A program made the translations under genes and the position numbers. Below the pieces are notes generated by a model, which searched no databases, was not told the DNA's origin, and saw nothing but the letters and a program-made list of their open reading frames with translations. This document shows, piece after piece, positions 19,880 through 28,401 of a stretch of 64,000 nucleotides of DNA (positions are counted from its first letter, which is position 1; each line of letters begins with the position of its first letter). Source of the stretch: Pseudomonas sp. (GTDB taxonomy: Bacteria > Pseudomonadota > Gammaproteobacteria > Pseudomonadales > Pseudomonadaceae). The DNA lies in contig NZ_JAUYGD010000032.1 in NCBI RefSeq assembly GCF_030690725.1, positions 62,001-126,000 on the forward strand, in the 5' to 3' direction.

Positions 19880-20641
19880 TTATGGCAAGGAAGGTGCGGC
19901 GGGCATGCTGAACGGCTGGGTAAACCAGCGCTTATGAATCCGCTCCAGACTGCCGTCGCGCAGTAACTCATCAAGGGCCAGCTGCCATTGCCGGACCAGC
20001 GCAGGATCAGTGTTGTTCGAAAAGGCGATATAAGAGTTGTTACCCATAAAGGTGAACTGTAACTCCACCTCATCACGACGCATGCCTTGCTGCGCGAGCA
20101 TGTCATCCAGCGCCAGGTTGTTGGCCACCAGCAGCTCGATACGGCCGTGCTTGAACATCTTCATCATGTGCTGGGGCGTTGGTACACCGTAGAGATTTTT
20201 CAGGCCACGGTCGCTGAGGTATTCATAGGAGTACCACTGCTTGGGCACGGCCAGGGTGTTGAAGCGTTCAACATCCTGCAGCGTACGCACATTCAGCCCG
20301 GCACCGCGCCGCGCATAGAAGCTGGTATGCCCCAGGGCAATCGGCCCGACCCACTGGAACAGCGCCTCGCGCCGGGCGGTACGCACCGTGGAGAACAAGC
20401 CGCTGTTGGCCTCGTGCTGCACCTGATGGTAACCGCGGGTCCAGGGCACCAGCTCGATGCGGGTGTCCTGCCCGGTACGCTGGATCAGCAGCTCGGCCAC
20501 TTCCACGGCCATGCCGGTCAGCTTGCCATCTTCGATATAGCTCAGCGGCCGGTATTCCTCGGTATACAGGCGCAGCTCGGCCGCCAGCGCCGATGCACAG
20601 CAGCCAAGCAACAACACAACCAGCCAGGACTTCAACCGCAT
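19880..20641 (-). CDS. Periplasmic solute-binding protein (SBP_bac_3 type), orphan, copy 2
   Basis: 253 residues from ATG 20641: signal peptide MRLKSWLVVLLLGCCASALA, then ELRLYTEEYRPLSYIEDGKLTGMAVEVAELLIQRTGQ and WTRGYHQVQHEANSGLFSTVRTARREALFQWVGPIALGHTSFYAR. These align block by block with the neighbouring gene, including WYTFET/WYSYEY and the YGVPS/YGVPT motif. The longer open frame to 20713 would precede the signal peptide with a second hydrophobic stretch and is not chosen. Ligand unknown; amino-acid-like compounds are typical of the family. Confidence 0.87.
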   Translation of the reverse strand: MRLKSWLVVLLLGCCASALAAELRLYTEEYRPLSYIEDGKLTGMAVEVAELLIQRTGQDTRIELVPWTRGYHQVQHEANSGLFSTVRTARREALFQWVGPIALGHTSFYARRGAGLNVRTLQDVERFNTLAVPKQWYSYEYLSDRGLKNLYGVPTPQHMMKMFKHGRIELLVANNLALDDMLAQQGMRRDEVELQFTFMGNNSYIAFSNNTDPALVRQWQLALDELLRDGSLERIHKRWFTQPFSMPAAPSLP

Positions 20642-20747
20642 TGGGCAATACCTGCAAAAACATACGAACAATGGGCCGAAACGCCGAATGATAAACAGCC
20701 ATTGGCTCAGCAACCAGCAGAGTTCTGCGGCAAATCAGCGCGAGGGG

Positions 20748-21689
20748 CTATGGATTGGCCGTCAGTTCCACCTCCCGTGCCCGCTGCCACTGCGCCAGGT
20801 TCTCGCGACTTACCTGCTGCACCTGCAACGCGATATTCACCGGTTGCGGCGATAGTTCGCCGCGCATACTTCGCGCGGCCAATTGCACGGCCTGAAAACC
20901 AATGGCATGGGCTTGCTGGATCATCAGGCTGTGCACCTCGCCCTTGCTCAGTGCCTCAATCAGCAGAGGGTCGGCATCGAAGCCGACATGCAGTAACTCT
21001 CCGACCTTGCCGAGCCGCCGCAGCGCTGCCAGTGCGGCGCGTGAACTGGTGCTGTTGGGCGTAAACACGCCCGCCAGCTGCGGCAAGCGCTCACGCAAGG
21101 CATTCACAGCCGCCTGGCTGTCGTCACCGATGTAGGTATCCACCAGGATACTCAGGCCGCCCTGCTCTGCGCCCTGACGAAAACCACGCTCGCGCTCGCT
21201 GGTCGAGGGCACACCGGCTTTCAAACGCAACAGCGCCACCTGGCCCTGGCCACCAAGCGCCGCAGCCAAGGCCTGGCCGGCCTGCATACCAGCGCGGAAG
21301 TTATCGGTGGCGACCACACCGCGCACTGCACTACCGGGCAGGTCACGGTCGAAATACACAGTATTGATGCCGCTGCCCGCCAATTGCTGCACACGCGAGG
21401 CGATCTCCGGGCCGCTGGGGGCGATAACCAGCGCCCTGCAACCACGCTCCAGCACCCAATTGATCATCTGTAGCTGGGTTTCCACGCGCCCTTCGTGGCT
21501 GGGCCCGCGAAAATGCATATCCAGGCCGTACTCTTTGGCAGCCTGCCGCGCGCCGACCTCTACTTGCCCCCAAAAGGGCGTAGCCCCCGCCGCCACCACA
21601 CCGATACAGTCCTTTGCCAACGCCTGAGTGGCCCAACTGGTCAACACAACGAATAGCAGCACATATCTCGACTGGCATCGGCTGTACAT
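20748..21689 (-). CDS. Periplasmic sugar-binding-like protein (Peripla_BP type I), orphan
   Basis: 313 residues: signal peptide RYVLLFVVLTSWATQALAK, then the RbsB/LacI-like fold IGVVAAGATPFWGQVEVGARQAAKEYGLDMHFRGPSHEGRVETQLQMI. It also has VIAPSGPEI, VYFDRDLPGSAVRGVVATDNFRAGMQAGQ, GVFTPNSTSSRAALAAL and VGFDADPLLIEALSKGEVHSLMIQ. Start 21689 has GGGAG 8 nt upstream. It follows the paralogous pair on the same strand but belongs to a different binding-protein class. No transporter subunits are adjacent; such orphans can feed two-component sensors. Confidence 0.86.
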   Translation of the reverse strand: MYSRCQSRYVLLFVVLTSWATQALAKDCIGVVAAGATPFWGQVEVGARQAAKEYGLDMHFRGPSHEGRVETQLQMINWVLERGCRALVIAPSGPEIASRVQQLAGSGINTVYFDRDLPGSAVRGVVATDNFRAGMQAGQALAAALGGQGQVALLRLKAGVPSTSERERGFRQGAEQGGLSILVDTYIGDDSQAAVNALRERLPQLAGVFTPNSTSSRAALAALRRLGKVGELLHVGFDADPLLIEALSKGEVHSLMIQQAHAIGFQAVQLAARSMRGELSPQPVNIALQVQQVSRENLAQWQRAREVELTANP

Positions 21690-21951
21690 CTGCATCACTC
21701 CCAAAACCTGGCGACGCCATGCACAGCAGCATGCACAACACCTAACAGCGCTCAGGCGTCACCGTAGAGTTACTGCTATCACTTTAGCATCAGGCGATTA
21801 GCCTCGCCGGGCGCGGGGTTACCGGTCATCCGCCAGAAAACCGTGCCATACACTTGCGCCTCACACTTTTTCACACTCCAAGCGACGGCTGGGCTGGTAG
21901 CCGCCGCTCAGGCAGGCGATGATCGCGTCTCTTTCCTGCACCTTGAATGAC

Positions 21952-22680
21952 ATGACCGATACCACGCAAAGCACTCAGGCCACGCACAAACCCCGCCCAC
22001 TGATCGATTTGCTGGTCAGTATCCTGATTCCCTCCCTGATTCTGATGAAACTCAGTGGCGAGAGCCGCCTGGGTGCCGACGGTGCGCTGATGCTGGCGCT
22101 GGCCTTCCCGCTGGGCTGGGGCAGTTTCGAGCTGCTCAAGTACCGCAAATTCAACTTTATCGCCCTGCTCGGCCTGGTCAGCGTGCTGCTTACCGGCGGC
22201 ATTGGCCTGCTCAAACTGGATAACCAGTGGCTGGCGATCAAGGAAGCGGCGATCCCCGGCATCATCGGCATCGCTGTGCTGGTCTCGACCCGCACCCGCT
22301 TCCCGTTGATCCGCACCATGCTGTTTAACAAGACCGTACTCAACGTCGACAAAATCCATGAGCGCCTGGAGCAGGCCGGCAACACCGAGCTGTTCGAAGC
22401 GCGCCTGCTTCGCGCCACTTACTGGCTAAGCGGCACCTTCTTCTTCTCCTCGGCGATGAACTACGTGCTGGCCAAGTGGATCGTGATCAGCCCGGCCGGC
22501 AGCGAAGCCTTCAACGCCGAGCTGGGGCGGATGAACCTGCTCAGCTACCCGATGATCGCGATTCCCTCGATGATCATGCTGATGGCCATCTTCTATTACC
22601 TGTGGCGCACCATCCACGGTCTTACCGGCCTCAAGCTGGAAGACGTGATGGCCAATGCCGAGCAGGACAAGCAGCCCTAA
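21952..22680 (+). CDS. VC0807-family membrane protein
   Basis: 242 residues with about six hydrophobic segments. IDLLVSILIPSLILMKLSGESRLGADGALMLALAFPLGWG, FNFIALLGLVSVLLTGGIGLLKLD and NQWLAIKEAAIPGIIGIAVLVST match the uncharacterised VC0807/intracellular-septation-A-like family. ATG 21952 is chosen because the family N-terminus begins just after it; the frame is open back to 21919. It probably shares a transcript with the next gene, 24 bp downstream. The molecular role is unknown. Confidence 0.8.
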   Translation: MTDTTQSTQATHKPRPLIDLLVSILIPSLILMKLSGESRLGADGALMLALAFPLGWGSFELLKYRKFNFIALLGLVSVLLTGGIGLLKLDNQWLAIKEAAIPGIIGIAVLVSTRTRFPLIRTMLFNKTVLNVDKIHERLEQAGNTELFEARLLRATYWLSGTFFFSSAMNYVLAKWIVISPAGSEAFNAELGRMNLLSYPMIAIPSMIMLMAIFYYLWRTIHGLTGLKLEDVMANAEQDKQP

Positions 22681-22704
22681 GCCACTCGGCCCGGCGCGCC
22701 ACGA

Positions 22705-23142
22705 ATGCTGACGCTCTCCGCCTACCTGGGCCTGTTTATTTCGGCCCTGGGCGCCGCCACCCTGCTGCCGCTGCAATCGGAAAGCGTGCTGGTGGCGCTG
22801 CTGCTCAGCGGCGCCTATTCGCCCTGGGCCCTGCTGGCGGTGGCCAGTGTCGGCAATATCCTCGGCGCGCTGCTCAACTGGCTGCTCGGCCGCTACCTCG
22901 AACACTTTCGCCACAAGTCCTGGTTCCCGGTCAGCGACGCGCGCCTGCAGCAGGCGCAACGCGGTTATGCCCGTTATGGCCGCTGGTCACTGCTGCTGAG
23001 CTGGATGCCGATCATCGGCGACCCACTGACCCTGGTGGCCGGGGTAATGCGCGAACGCCTGTGGGTGTTCCTGCTGATCGTCAGCCTGGCGAAAACCGCC
23101 CGCTATGCTGTATTGGCAGCCCTGACCCTTGGCTGGAGTTGA
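22705..23142 (+). CDS. YqaA-like DedA/SNARE-associated membrane protein
   Basis: 145 residues, three to four membrane segments. LLPLQSESVLVALLLSGAYSPWALLAVASVGNILGALLNWLLGRYLEHF and SWMPIIGDPLTLVAGVMRERLWVFLLIVSLAKTARYAVLA match the short YqaA branch of the DedA family, with the family G-x-x-x-G and proline-loop features. Related proteins are proposed to move lipids across the membrane. Substrate not known for this branch. Confidence 0.85.
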   Translation: MLTLSAYLGLFISALGAATLLPLQSESVLVALLLSGAYSPWALLAVASVGNILGALLNWLLGRYLEHFRHKSWFPVSDARLQQAQRGYARYGRWSLLLSWMPIIGDPLTLVAGVMRERLWVFLLIVSLAKTARYAVLAALTLGWS

Positions 23143-23288
23143 GTCGCATGCGACACACGCCGTAACGCCAACAGCAAGTCTGCGGTTGAGCAGCGGCCAT
23201 GCCTCCGTGATACTGCGCAGCCTTCGCACAGGCGTGCGCGGGGACAGTCGCAGTACGAAGGAGTGATCTCAGTGGAGCTGCATCCGTG

Positions 23289-24242
23289 ATGAAAAGGAGC
23301 GATCTGGTCTGGACCCTCGTGGGGCTCGGTGCCGTGCTGTTGTCGTGTTACTTGCTCTATCACCAAGTTCGCACTATTTCCCTGAATGAAATCGCTGACA
23401 GCCTGTGCGCCATTCCGCGCCTGGATTGGCTGCTGGCCGCAGCGGCCACCCTTGGCGCCTATAGCGCCCTGGCCTGGTACGACCGCATCGCCCTGGCGCA
23501 TCTGGGCAAAAAGATTTCCTGGCGCTTTATCAGCCTGTGTTCCTTCACCACCTATGCGCTGGCCCACAACATCGGCGCCTCCGTGTTCTCAGGCGCCCTG
23601 GTGCGTTATCGCGCTTACCGCAGCAAAGGTATGACGCCGCAGGAAATCGGCATCCTGATCGTCTTCTGCTCCTTCACCTTCATCCTCGGCACCCTCCTGG
23701 CCAGCGGCTGTGTACTGCTGCTGGAGCCGGACCTGATCCACCGCGTGGCCAAGGTCACGCCGCTGGTCTCCGAGATTATCGGCGGGCTCCTGCTGCTATT
23801 GGTTGCGCTCTATGTGCTCGGCTCCTGGCGCCATTTCAAACCCTGGCACTGGGGCAAGCTGCATATCGAATACCCGCGTCTGGGGATTGTCGGCCGCCAG
23901 CTGCTGGCCGGCCCGCTGGAGCTGGCTTGCGCGGCAGCGATCATCTACTTCGCCCTGCCGGCGGAGCACAACCCAGGCTATCTGGTGGTGTTCGGCGTGT
24001 TCCTCGCCTCGTTCTCGCTGGCGTTGCTGTCTCACGCCCCTGGCGGCCTGGGCGTACTGGAGGTGACCTTCCTCGCGGCGATGCCGGAGTTACCGGCCGC
24101 TGACGTACTCGCTGCACTGATTGTGTTCCGCTGTTTCTACCTGCTGTTGCCGTTCGCCCTGTCGCTGCTAGTAGTGCTGGGGTTCGAATGGACACAGTGG
24201 CAGAGCCGCCGCACCACCCCAGATAATCCACCACTCCCCTGA
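23289..24242 (+). CDS. UPF0104/YbhN-type membrane protein (LPG synthase TM region-like)
   Basis: 317 residues, about eight hydrophobic helices, related to the flippase half of MprF. Signatures are TYALAHNIGASVFSGALVRYRAYRSKGMTPQEIGILIVFCSFTFILGTLLASG and SLALLSHAPGGLGVLEVTFLAAMPELPAADVLAALIVFRCFYLLLPF. ATG 23289 follows GGAG; a GTG just before it is an alternative. It lacks the catalytic lysyl-transfer domain, so it likely acts as a stand-alone lipid or solute translocator. Confidence 0.84.
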   Translation: MKRSDLVWTLVGLGAVLLSCYLLYHQVRTISLNEIADSLCAIPRLDWLLAAAATLGAYSALAWYDRIALAHLGKKISWRFISLCSFTTYALAHNIGASVFSGALVRYRAYRSKGMTPQEIGILIVFCSFTFILGTLLASGCVLLLEPDLIHRVAKVTPLVSEIIGGLLLLLVALYVLGSWRHFKPWHWGKLHIEYPRLGIVGRQLLAGPLELACAAAIIYFALPAEHNPGYLVVFGVFLASFSLALLSHAPGGLGVLEVTFLAAMPELPAADVLAALIVFRCFYLLLPFALSLLVVLGFEWTQWQSRRTTPDNPPLP

Positions 24243-24400
24243 GCCGAACCAACACCGGATAACCGGGGGCAGCATTGCGCCGCACACTCGCATAGAATGC
24301 GCGGCCGTTTTTGCGGCCCACCGTCATGACCGCCACTCGCCGGCTGTCGTGACAGGATGCCCAGAAACCTCCCGGTACTTATTCAGGAACAGCGCGCCGC

Positions 24401-25666
24401 ATGACTTTCTCTACACCCGCCCGCGCCTGCGGCATCGACTTCGGCACCTCCAACTCCACCGTCGGCTGGCTGCGCCCCGACGCCGAAACCCTGATTCCCC
24501 TGGAAGACGGCAAGATCACCCTGCCCTCGGTGGTGTTCTTCAACCTTGAAGAGCGCCGCCCGGTCTATGGCCGCCTGGCGCTGCAGGAATACCTGGAAGG
24601 CTACGAAGGCCGCCTGATGCGCTCGCTGAAAAGCCTGCTGGGCAGCAAGCTGCTGAAAAGCGAAACCACCGTGCTGGGCAGTGCTCTGCCGTTCAAAGAC
24701 CTGCTCGGCTTCTTTATCGGCGAGCTGAAAAACCGCGCCGAGGCCACCGCCGGCCGGCCCTTTGAGGAAGTGGTGTTGGGCCGCCCGGTGTTCTTCGTCG
24801 ACGATGACCCGGTGGCCGACCTGGAAGCGGAGAACACCCTGGTGGCCGTGGCGCACAAGCTCGGCTTCAAGGACGTGTCGTTCCAGTACGAACCAATTGC
24901 CGCGGCCTTTGACTACGAGTCGGGCATCAGCCGCGAAGAGCTGGTGCTGATCGTCGATATTGGTGGCGGCACCTCGGACTTTTCCCTGGTGCGCCTGGCG
25001 CCCGAACGCCGCGCAGTGGCCGACCGGCATAGCGACATCCTCGCCACTGGCGGCGTGCACATCGGCGGTACGGACTTCGACAAGCAGCTTTCTCTGGCTG
25101 GGGTGATGCCACTGTTTGGCTACGGCAGCCGGATGAAGAGCGACGCGCCGATGCCCACCAGCACCCACCTCAACCTAGCCACCTGGCACACCATCAACGC
25201 GGTGTACTCGGCGCAGTCGCAGCGCCAGCTGCAGAGCATGCGCTACGACATCGTCGACCCGACCGGCATTGACCGCCTGTTCCAGCTGATCGAGCGCCGT
25301 GACGGCCACTGGCTGGCCATGCAGGTGGAGGAAAGCAAAATCGCCCTGACCGAACAGGATGCACGGCCCATCGACCTCAGCCGCCTGGAAGACGGCCTGG
25401 TCGCCGAGCTGACCCGCACACTGTTCGAGGATGCCATCGAGCCGCTGCTGGAGCGCGTGCGCGCCAGCGTCACCCAGCTGCTCAGCGATGCCGGCGTTAC
25501 TGTTGAGCAGGTCGACACAGTGTTCTTTACCGGCGGTTCCAGCGGCATTCCGGCGTTGCGCCAGAGCGTCGCGGCGATGCTGCCCAACGCCCAGCATGTG
25601 GAAGGCAATACCTTCGGCAGCATCGGCAGCGGCCTGGCCATCGAAGCACAGAAGCGTTACGGCTGA
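24401..25666 (+). CDS. yegD: YegD-like Hsp70-family protein
   Basis: 421 residues, actin/Hsp70-type ATPase. The phosphate-1 loop is IDFGTSNSTVGW near residue 14, phosphate-2 is IVDIGGGTSDFSLV near 188, and the adenosine motif is FFTGGSSGIPALRQ near 376. QYEPIAAAFDYE is the usual connect helix. The substrate-binding domain of DnaK is absent, as in E. coli YegD. Client and partner proteins are unknown. It stands alone, followed by a cluster of REP hairpins and a bidirectional terminator. Confidence 0.9.
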   Translation: MTFSTPARACGIDFGTSNSTVGWLRPDAETLIPLEDGKITLPSVVFFNLEERRPVYGRLALQEYLEGYEGRLMRSLKSLLGSKLLKSETTVLGSALPFKDLLGFFIGELKNRAEATAGRPFEEVVLGRPVFFVDDDPVADLEAENTLVAVAHKLGFKDVSFQYEPIAAAFDYESGISREELVLIVDIGGGTSDFSLVRLAPERRAVADRHSDILATGGVHIGGTDFDKQLSLAGVMPLFGYGSRMKSDAPMPTSTHLNLATWHTINAVYSAQSQRQLQSMRYDIVDPTGIDRLFQLIERRDGHWLAMQVEESKIALTEQDARPIDLSRLEDGLVAELTRTLFEDAIEPLLERVRASVTQLLSDAGVTVEQVDTVFFTGGSSGIPALRQSVAAMLPNAQHVEGNTFGSIGSGLAIEAQKRYG

Positions 25667-25669
25667 TCT

Positions 25670-25728
25670 GTAGCCCGGATGAAATCCGGGGATAAGGTCT
25701 AATCGCTCCCGGATTGCATCCGGGCTAC
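25670..25728. repeat. Paired GTAG-foot REP hairpins (CCCGGAT stem), second locus
   Basis: The plus-strand unit at 25670-25690 is GTAG, CCCGGAT, loop GAA, ATCCGGG. The opposed minus-strand unit at 25708-25728 is GTAG, CCCGGAT, loop GCA, ATCCGGG. The two are 17 bp apart. They are the same family as the pair at 6730-6780; only the loops differ. Confidence 0.85.
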
Positions 25729-25740
25729 AACGGCACAGCC

Positions 25741-25811
25741 GTAGGATGGGTTGAGCAAAGCGATACCCATCCTACAGCGGTGGTGGATAAGAAAGGCGTC
25801 ATCCACCCTAC
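25741..25811. repeat. GTAG-foot hairpins with GATGGGT and GGTGGAT stems
   Basis: 25741-25775 is GTAG, GATGGGT, 13-nt loop, ACCCATC, CTAC, so it has a foot on both strands. 25782-25811, read on the minus strand, is GTAG, GGTGGAT, 12-nt loop, ATCCACC. Both have 7-bp stems like the RAYT-linked units but different stem sequences and longer loops. Confidence 0.75.
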
Positions 25812-25840
25812 GCAGCTAATTAGCCCCCTGCCTCCACCAT

Positions 25841-25871
25841 AAAAAACGCCAGCTCGAAGCTGGCGTTTTTT
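25841..25871. terminator. Bidirectional rho-independent terminator
   Basis: The 9-bp stem ACGCCAGCT/AGCTGGCGT with a 3-nt loop is flanked by A6 and T6. It lies between convergent yegD-like and ygiQ genes and can stop transcription from both sides. Confidence 0.92.
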
Positions 25872-25883
25872 ATGGCTGCAGAA

Positions 25884-28205
25884 TCAGCGCGGCACGGCCG
25901 GCTTCTTCACCGGTTTCTTGCCTTTGCCCTTGGCCGCGTCGGCGCGCTCCTTGGCCGCCTGCTGGTTACGCACCTGCGCAGCCGCCTTGGCCTGCTCACG
26001 CTTGTCCCAGGGGTTACCACCTGCAGCACCGGTGTCACGCGGCGGCAAGCCGGTGTGCTGGGTCAGCATCGGCTTGCTCTTGCTGGTGTCCTTGGCGACC
26101 TTGTGGCTGCCGGCCGGCGTCGAGTTCTTGCGACGTGCGCTCTGGTAGCTGTCGGTCGCCGGCTGGTGCAGCGGGATCAGCTGATTCTTACCCGGCCCGA
26201 TCAGGTCGGCGCGGCCCATGCGGGTCAACGCTTCGCGCAGCATCGGCCAGCCTTTCGGGTCGTGATAACGCAGGAAGGCTTTGTGCAGGCGGCGCTGCTC
26301 TTCGCTCTTGACGATGGTCACGCCGTCGCTCTTGTAGCTGACCTTGCGCAGCGGGTTCTTGCCTGAGTGGTACATGGCCGTGGCGGTCGCCATTGGCGAG
26401 GGGTAGAAGGCCTGCACCTGGTCGGCGCGGAAGCCATTGCCCTTGAGCCACAGCGCGAGGTTCATCATGTCCTCGTCGGTGGTGCCCGGGTGCGCCGCGA
26501 TAAAGTACGGGATCAGATACTGCTCTTTACCCGCCTCTTTCGAGTACTTCTCGAACATGCGCTTGAACTTGTCGTAGCTGCCAATGCCCGGCTTCATCAT
26601 CTGATTCAGCGGGCCTTCCTCGGTGTGCTCCGGGGCGATCTTCAGGTAGCCACCGACGTGGTGGGTGACCAGCTCCTTCACATACTCCGGCGACTCTACA
26701 GCCAGGTCGTAACGCAGCCCCGAGGCAATCAGAATCTTCTTCACCCCCGGCAGCGCACGGGCGCTGCGGTACAGCTGAATCAAGGCCGAGTGATCGGTGT
26801 TCAGGTTCGGGCAGATGCCGGGGAACACGCAGGATGGCTTGCGGCACGCGGATTCGATTTCCGGGCTCTTGCAGGCGATGCGGTACATGTTGGCGGTCGG
26901 CCCGCCGAGGTCGGAAATCACCCCAGTAAAGCCTGGCACCTTGTCACGGATCTCTTCAATCTCGCGAATGATCGACTCTTCCGAACGGTTCTGGATGATC
27001 CGTCCCTCGTGCTCAGTGATCGAGCAGAAGGTGCAGCCGCCGAAGCAGCCACGCATGATGTTTACCGAGAAACGAATCATGTCGTAGGCCGGGATTTTTT
27101 CCTTGCCGTACGCCGGGTGCGGGATACGCGCATAGGGCATGCCGAACACGTAGTCCATTTCCTCGGTAGTCATCGGGATGGGTGGCGGGTTGAACCACAC
27201 GTCTACTTCCCCATGCTTCTGCACCAGCGCGCGGGCGTTGCCCGGGTTGGTTTCCAGGTGCAGCACGCGGTTGGCGTGGGCGTACAGCACCGGGTCGTTA
27301 CGCACTTTTTCCATGGACGGCAAGCGGATCACCGTCTTGTCACGAGTCATCCGTGGGCTGGCGAGAATCTGCACCACCTTCGGCTCGTTCGGGTCCTCCT
27401 GCGACCCCTTTTCCTGCTCGATAGCGCAGGCCTGGGTGTCCTGGGTGTTCACGTACGGGTTGATGATCTTGTCGATCTTGCCCGGCCGGTCGATACGCGT
27501 GGAATCCACCTCATACCAGCCCTGCGGCGTGTCACGGCGGATAAAAGCGGTGCCGCGCACGTCGGTGATGTCTTCGATCTTGTGACCGTAGGACAGGCGC
27601 TGCGCCACTTCGACGATGGCGCGCTCGGCGTTGCCGTACAGCAGAATGTCGGCGCTGGCGTCGATCAGGATCGAGTTGCGCACGCGGTCCTGCCAGTAGT
27701 CGTAGTGGGCGATGCGGCGCAGCGAGGCTTCGATACCGCCGAGGACGATCGGCACATTCTTATAGGCTTCTTTGCAGCGCTGGCTGTACACCAGGCTGGC
27801 GCGGTCCGGGCGTTTGCCGGCCATGCCACCTGGGGTGTAGGCGTCGTCGGAGCGGATTTTCTTGTCGGCGGTGTAGCGGTTGATCATCGAATCCATGTTG
27901 CCGGCCGCGACGCCGAAGAACAGGTTCGGCTCGCCGAGCTTCATAAAGTCGTCTTTCGACTGCCAGTTCGGCTGGGCGATGATGCCCACGCGAAAGCCCT
28001 GCGACTCCAGCAGGCGACCGATAATCGCCATGCCAAACGAGGGGTGATCCACATAGGCATCACCGGTCACGATGATGATGTCGCAGCTGTCCCAGCCAAG
28101 CTGATCCATCTCTTCCCGGCTCATCGGCAGAAAAGGCGCCGGCCCGAAACACTCGGCCCAGTATTTTGGATAATCGAATAACGGCTTGGCGGCTTGCATG
28201 GACAT
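25884..28205 (-). CDS. ygiQ: YgiQ-family radical SAM protein
   Basis: 773 residues. The radical SAM cluster motif CFGGCTFC sits near residue 386-393. An N-terminal cobalamin-binding-like region begins about residue 30 ([41 protein letters not shown]), and a lysine-rich C-terminal tail follows the catalytic domain. The family is widespread but its reaction has not been established to my knowledge. ATG 28205 or 28199 fits the conserved start; the extra 20 codons upstream run into the promoter region. Confidence 0.93.
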   Translation of the reverse strand: MSMQAAKPLFDYPKYWAECFGPAPFLPMSREEMDQLGWDSCDIIIVTGDAYVDHPSFGMAIIGRLLESQGFRVGIIAQPNWQSKDDFMKLGEPNLFFGVAAGNMDSMINRYTADKKIRSDDAYTPGGMAGKRPDRASLVYSQRCKEAYKNVPIVLGGIEASLRRIAHYDYWQDRVRNSILIDASADILLYGNAERAIVEVAQRLSYGHKIEDITDVRGTAFIRRDTPQGWYEVDSTRIDRPGKIDKIINPYVNTQDTQACAIEQEKGSQEDPNEPKVVQILASPRMTRDKTVIRLPSMEKVRNDPVLYAHANRVLHLETNPGNARALVQKHGEVDVWFNPPPIPMTTEEMDYVFGMPYARIPHPAYGKEKIPAYDMIRFSVNIMRGCFGGCTFCSITEHEGRIIQNRSEESIIREIEEIRDKVPGFTGVISDLGGPTANMYRIACKSPEIESACRKPSCVFPGICPNLNTDHSALIQLYRSARALPGVKKILIASGLRYDLAVESPEYVKELVTHHVGGYLKIAPEHTEEGPLNQMMKPGIGSYDKFKRMFEKYSKEAGKEQYLIPYFIAAHPGTTDEDMMNLALWLKGNGFRADQVQAFYPSPMATATAMYHSGKNPLRKVSYKSDGVTIVKSEEQRRLHKAFLRYHDPKGWPMLREALTRMGRADLIGPGKNQLIPLHQPATDSYQSARRKNSTPAGSHKVAKDTSKSKPMLTQHTGLPPRDTGAAGGNPWDKREQAKAAAQVRNQQAAKERADAAKGKGKKPVKKPAVPR

Positions 28206-28401
28206 GGAAAGTGACCGGCGTAGGCGAACAGGGATGGAAAATCGCGGGCGCGGAATATAGCACAAATTTTAACCAAACCCGACTTAGACGCTAGGTTTAA
28301 CCGCCGAAATAGCCCTTTGCAGTTGTAGCGTTGCGGTAGTGGCTTACGGCTATACTCCAGCCCACAACATCGGTCGCTGACAGCCGGGGCAAGGGGTAAC
28401 C

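Noticed and set aside
26367..28181. 604-residue open frame on the + strand opposite ygiQ
   Set aside because: The minus strand encodes a complete YgiQ with a radical SAM motif; this frame is its complement.
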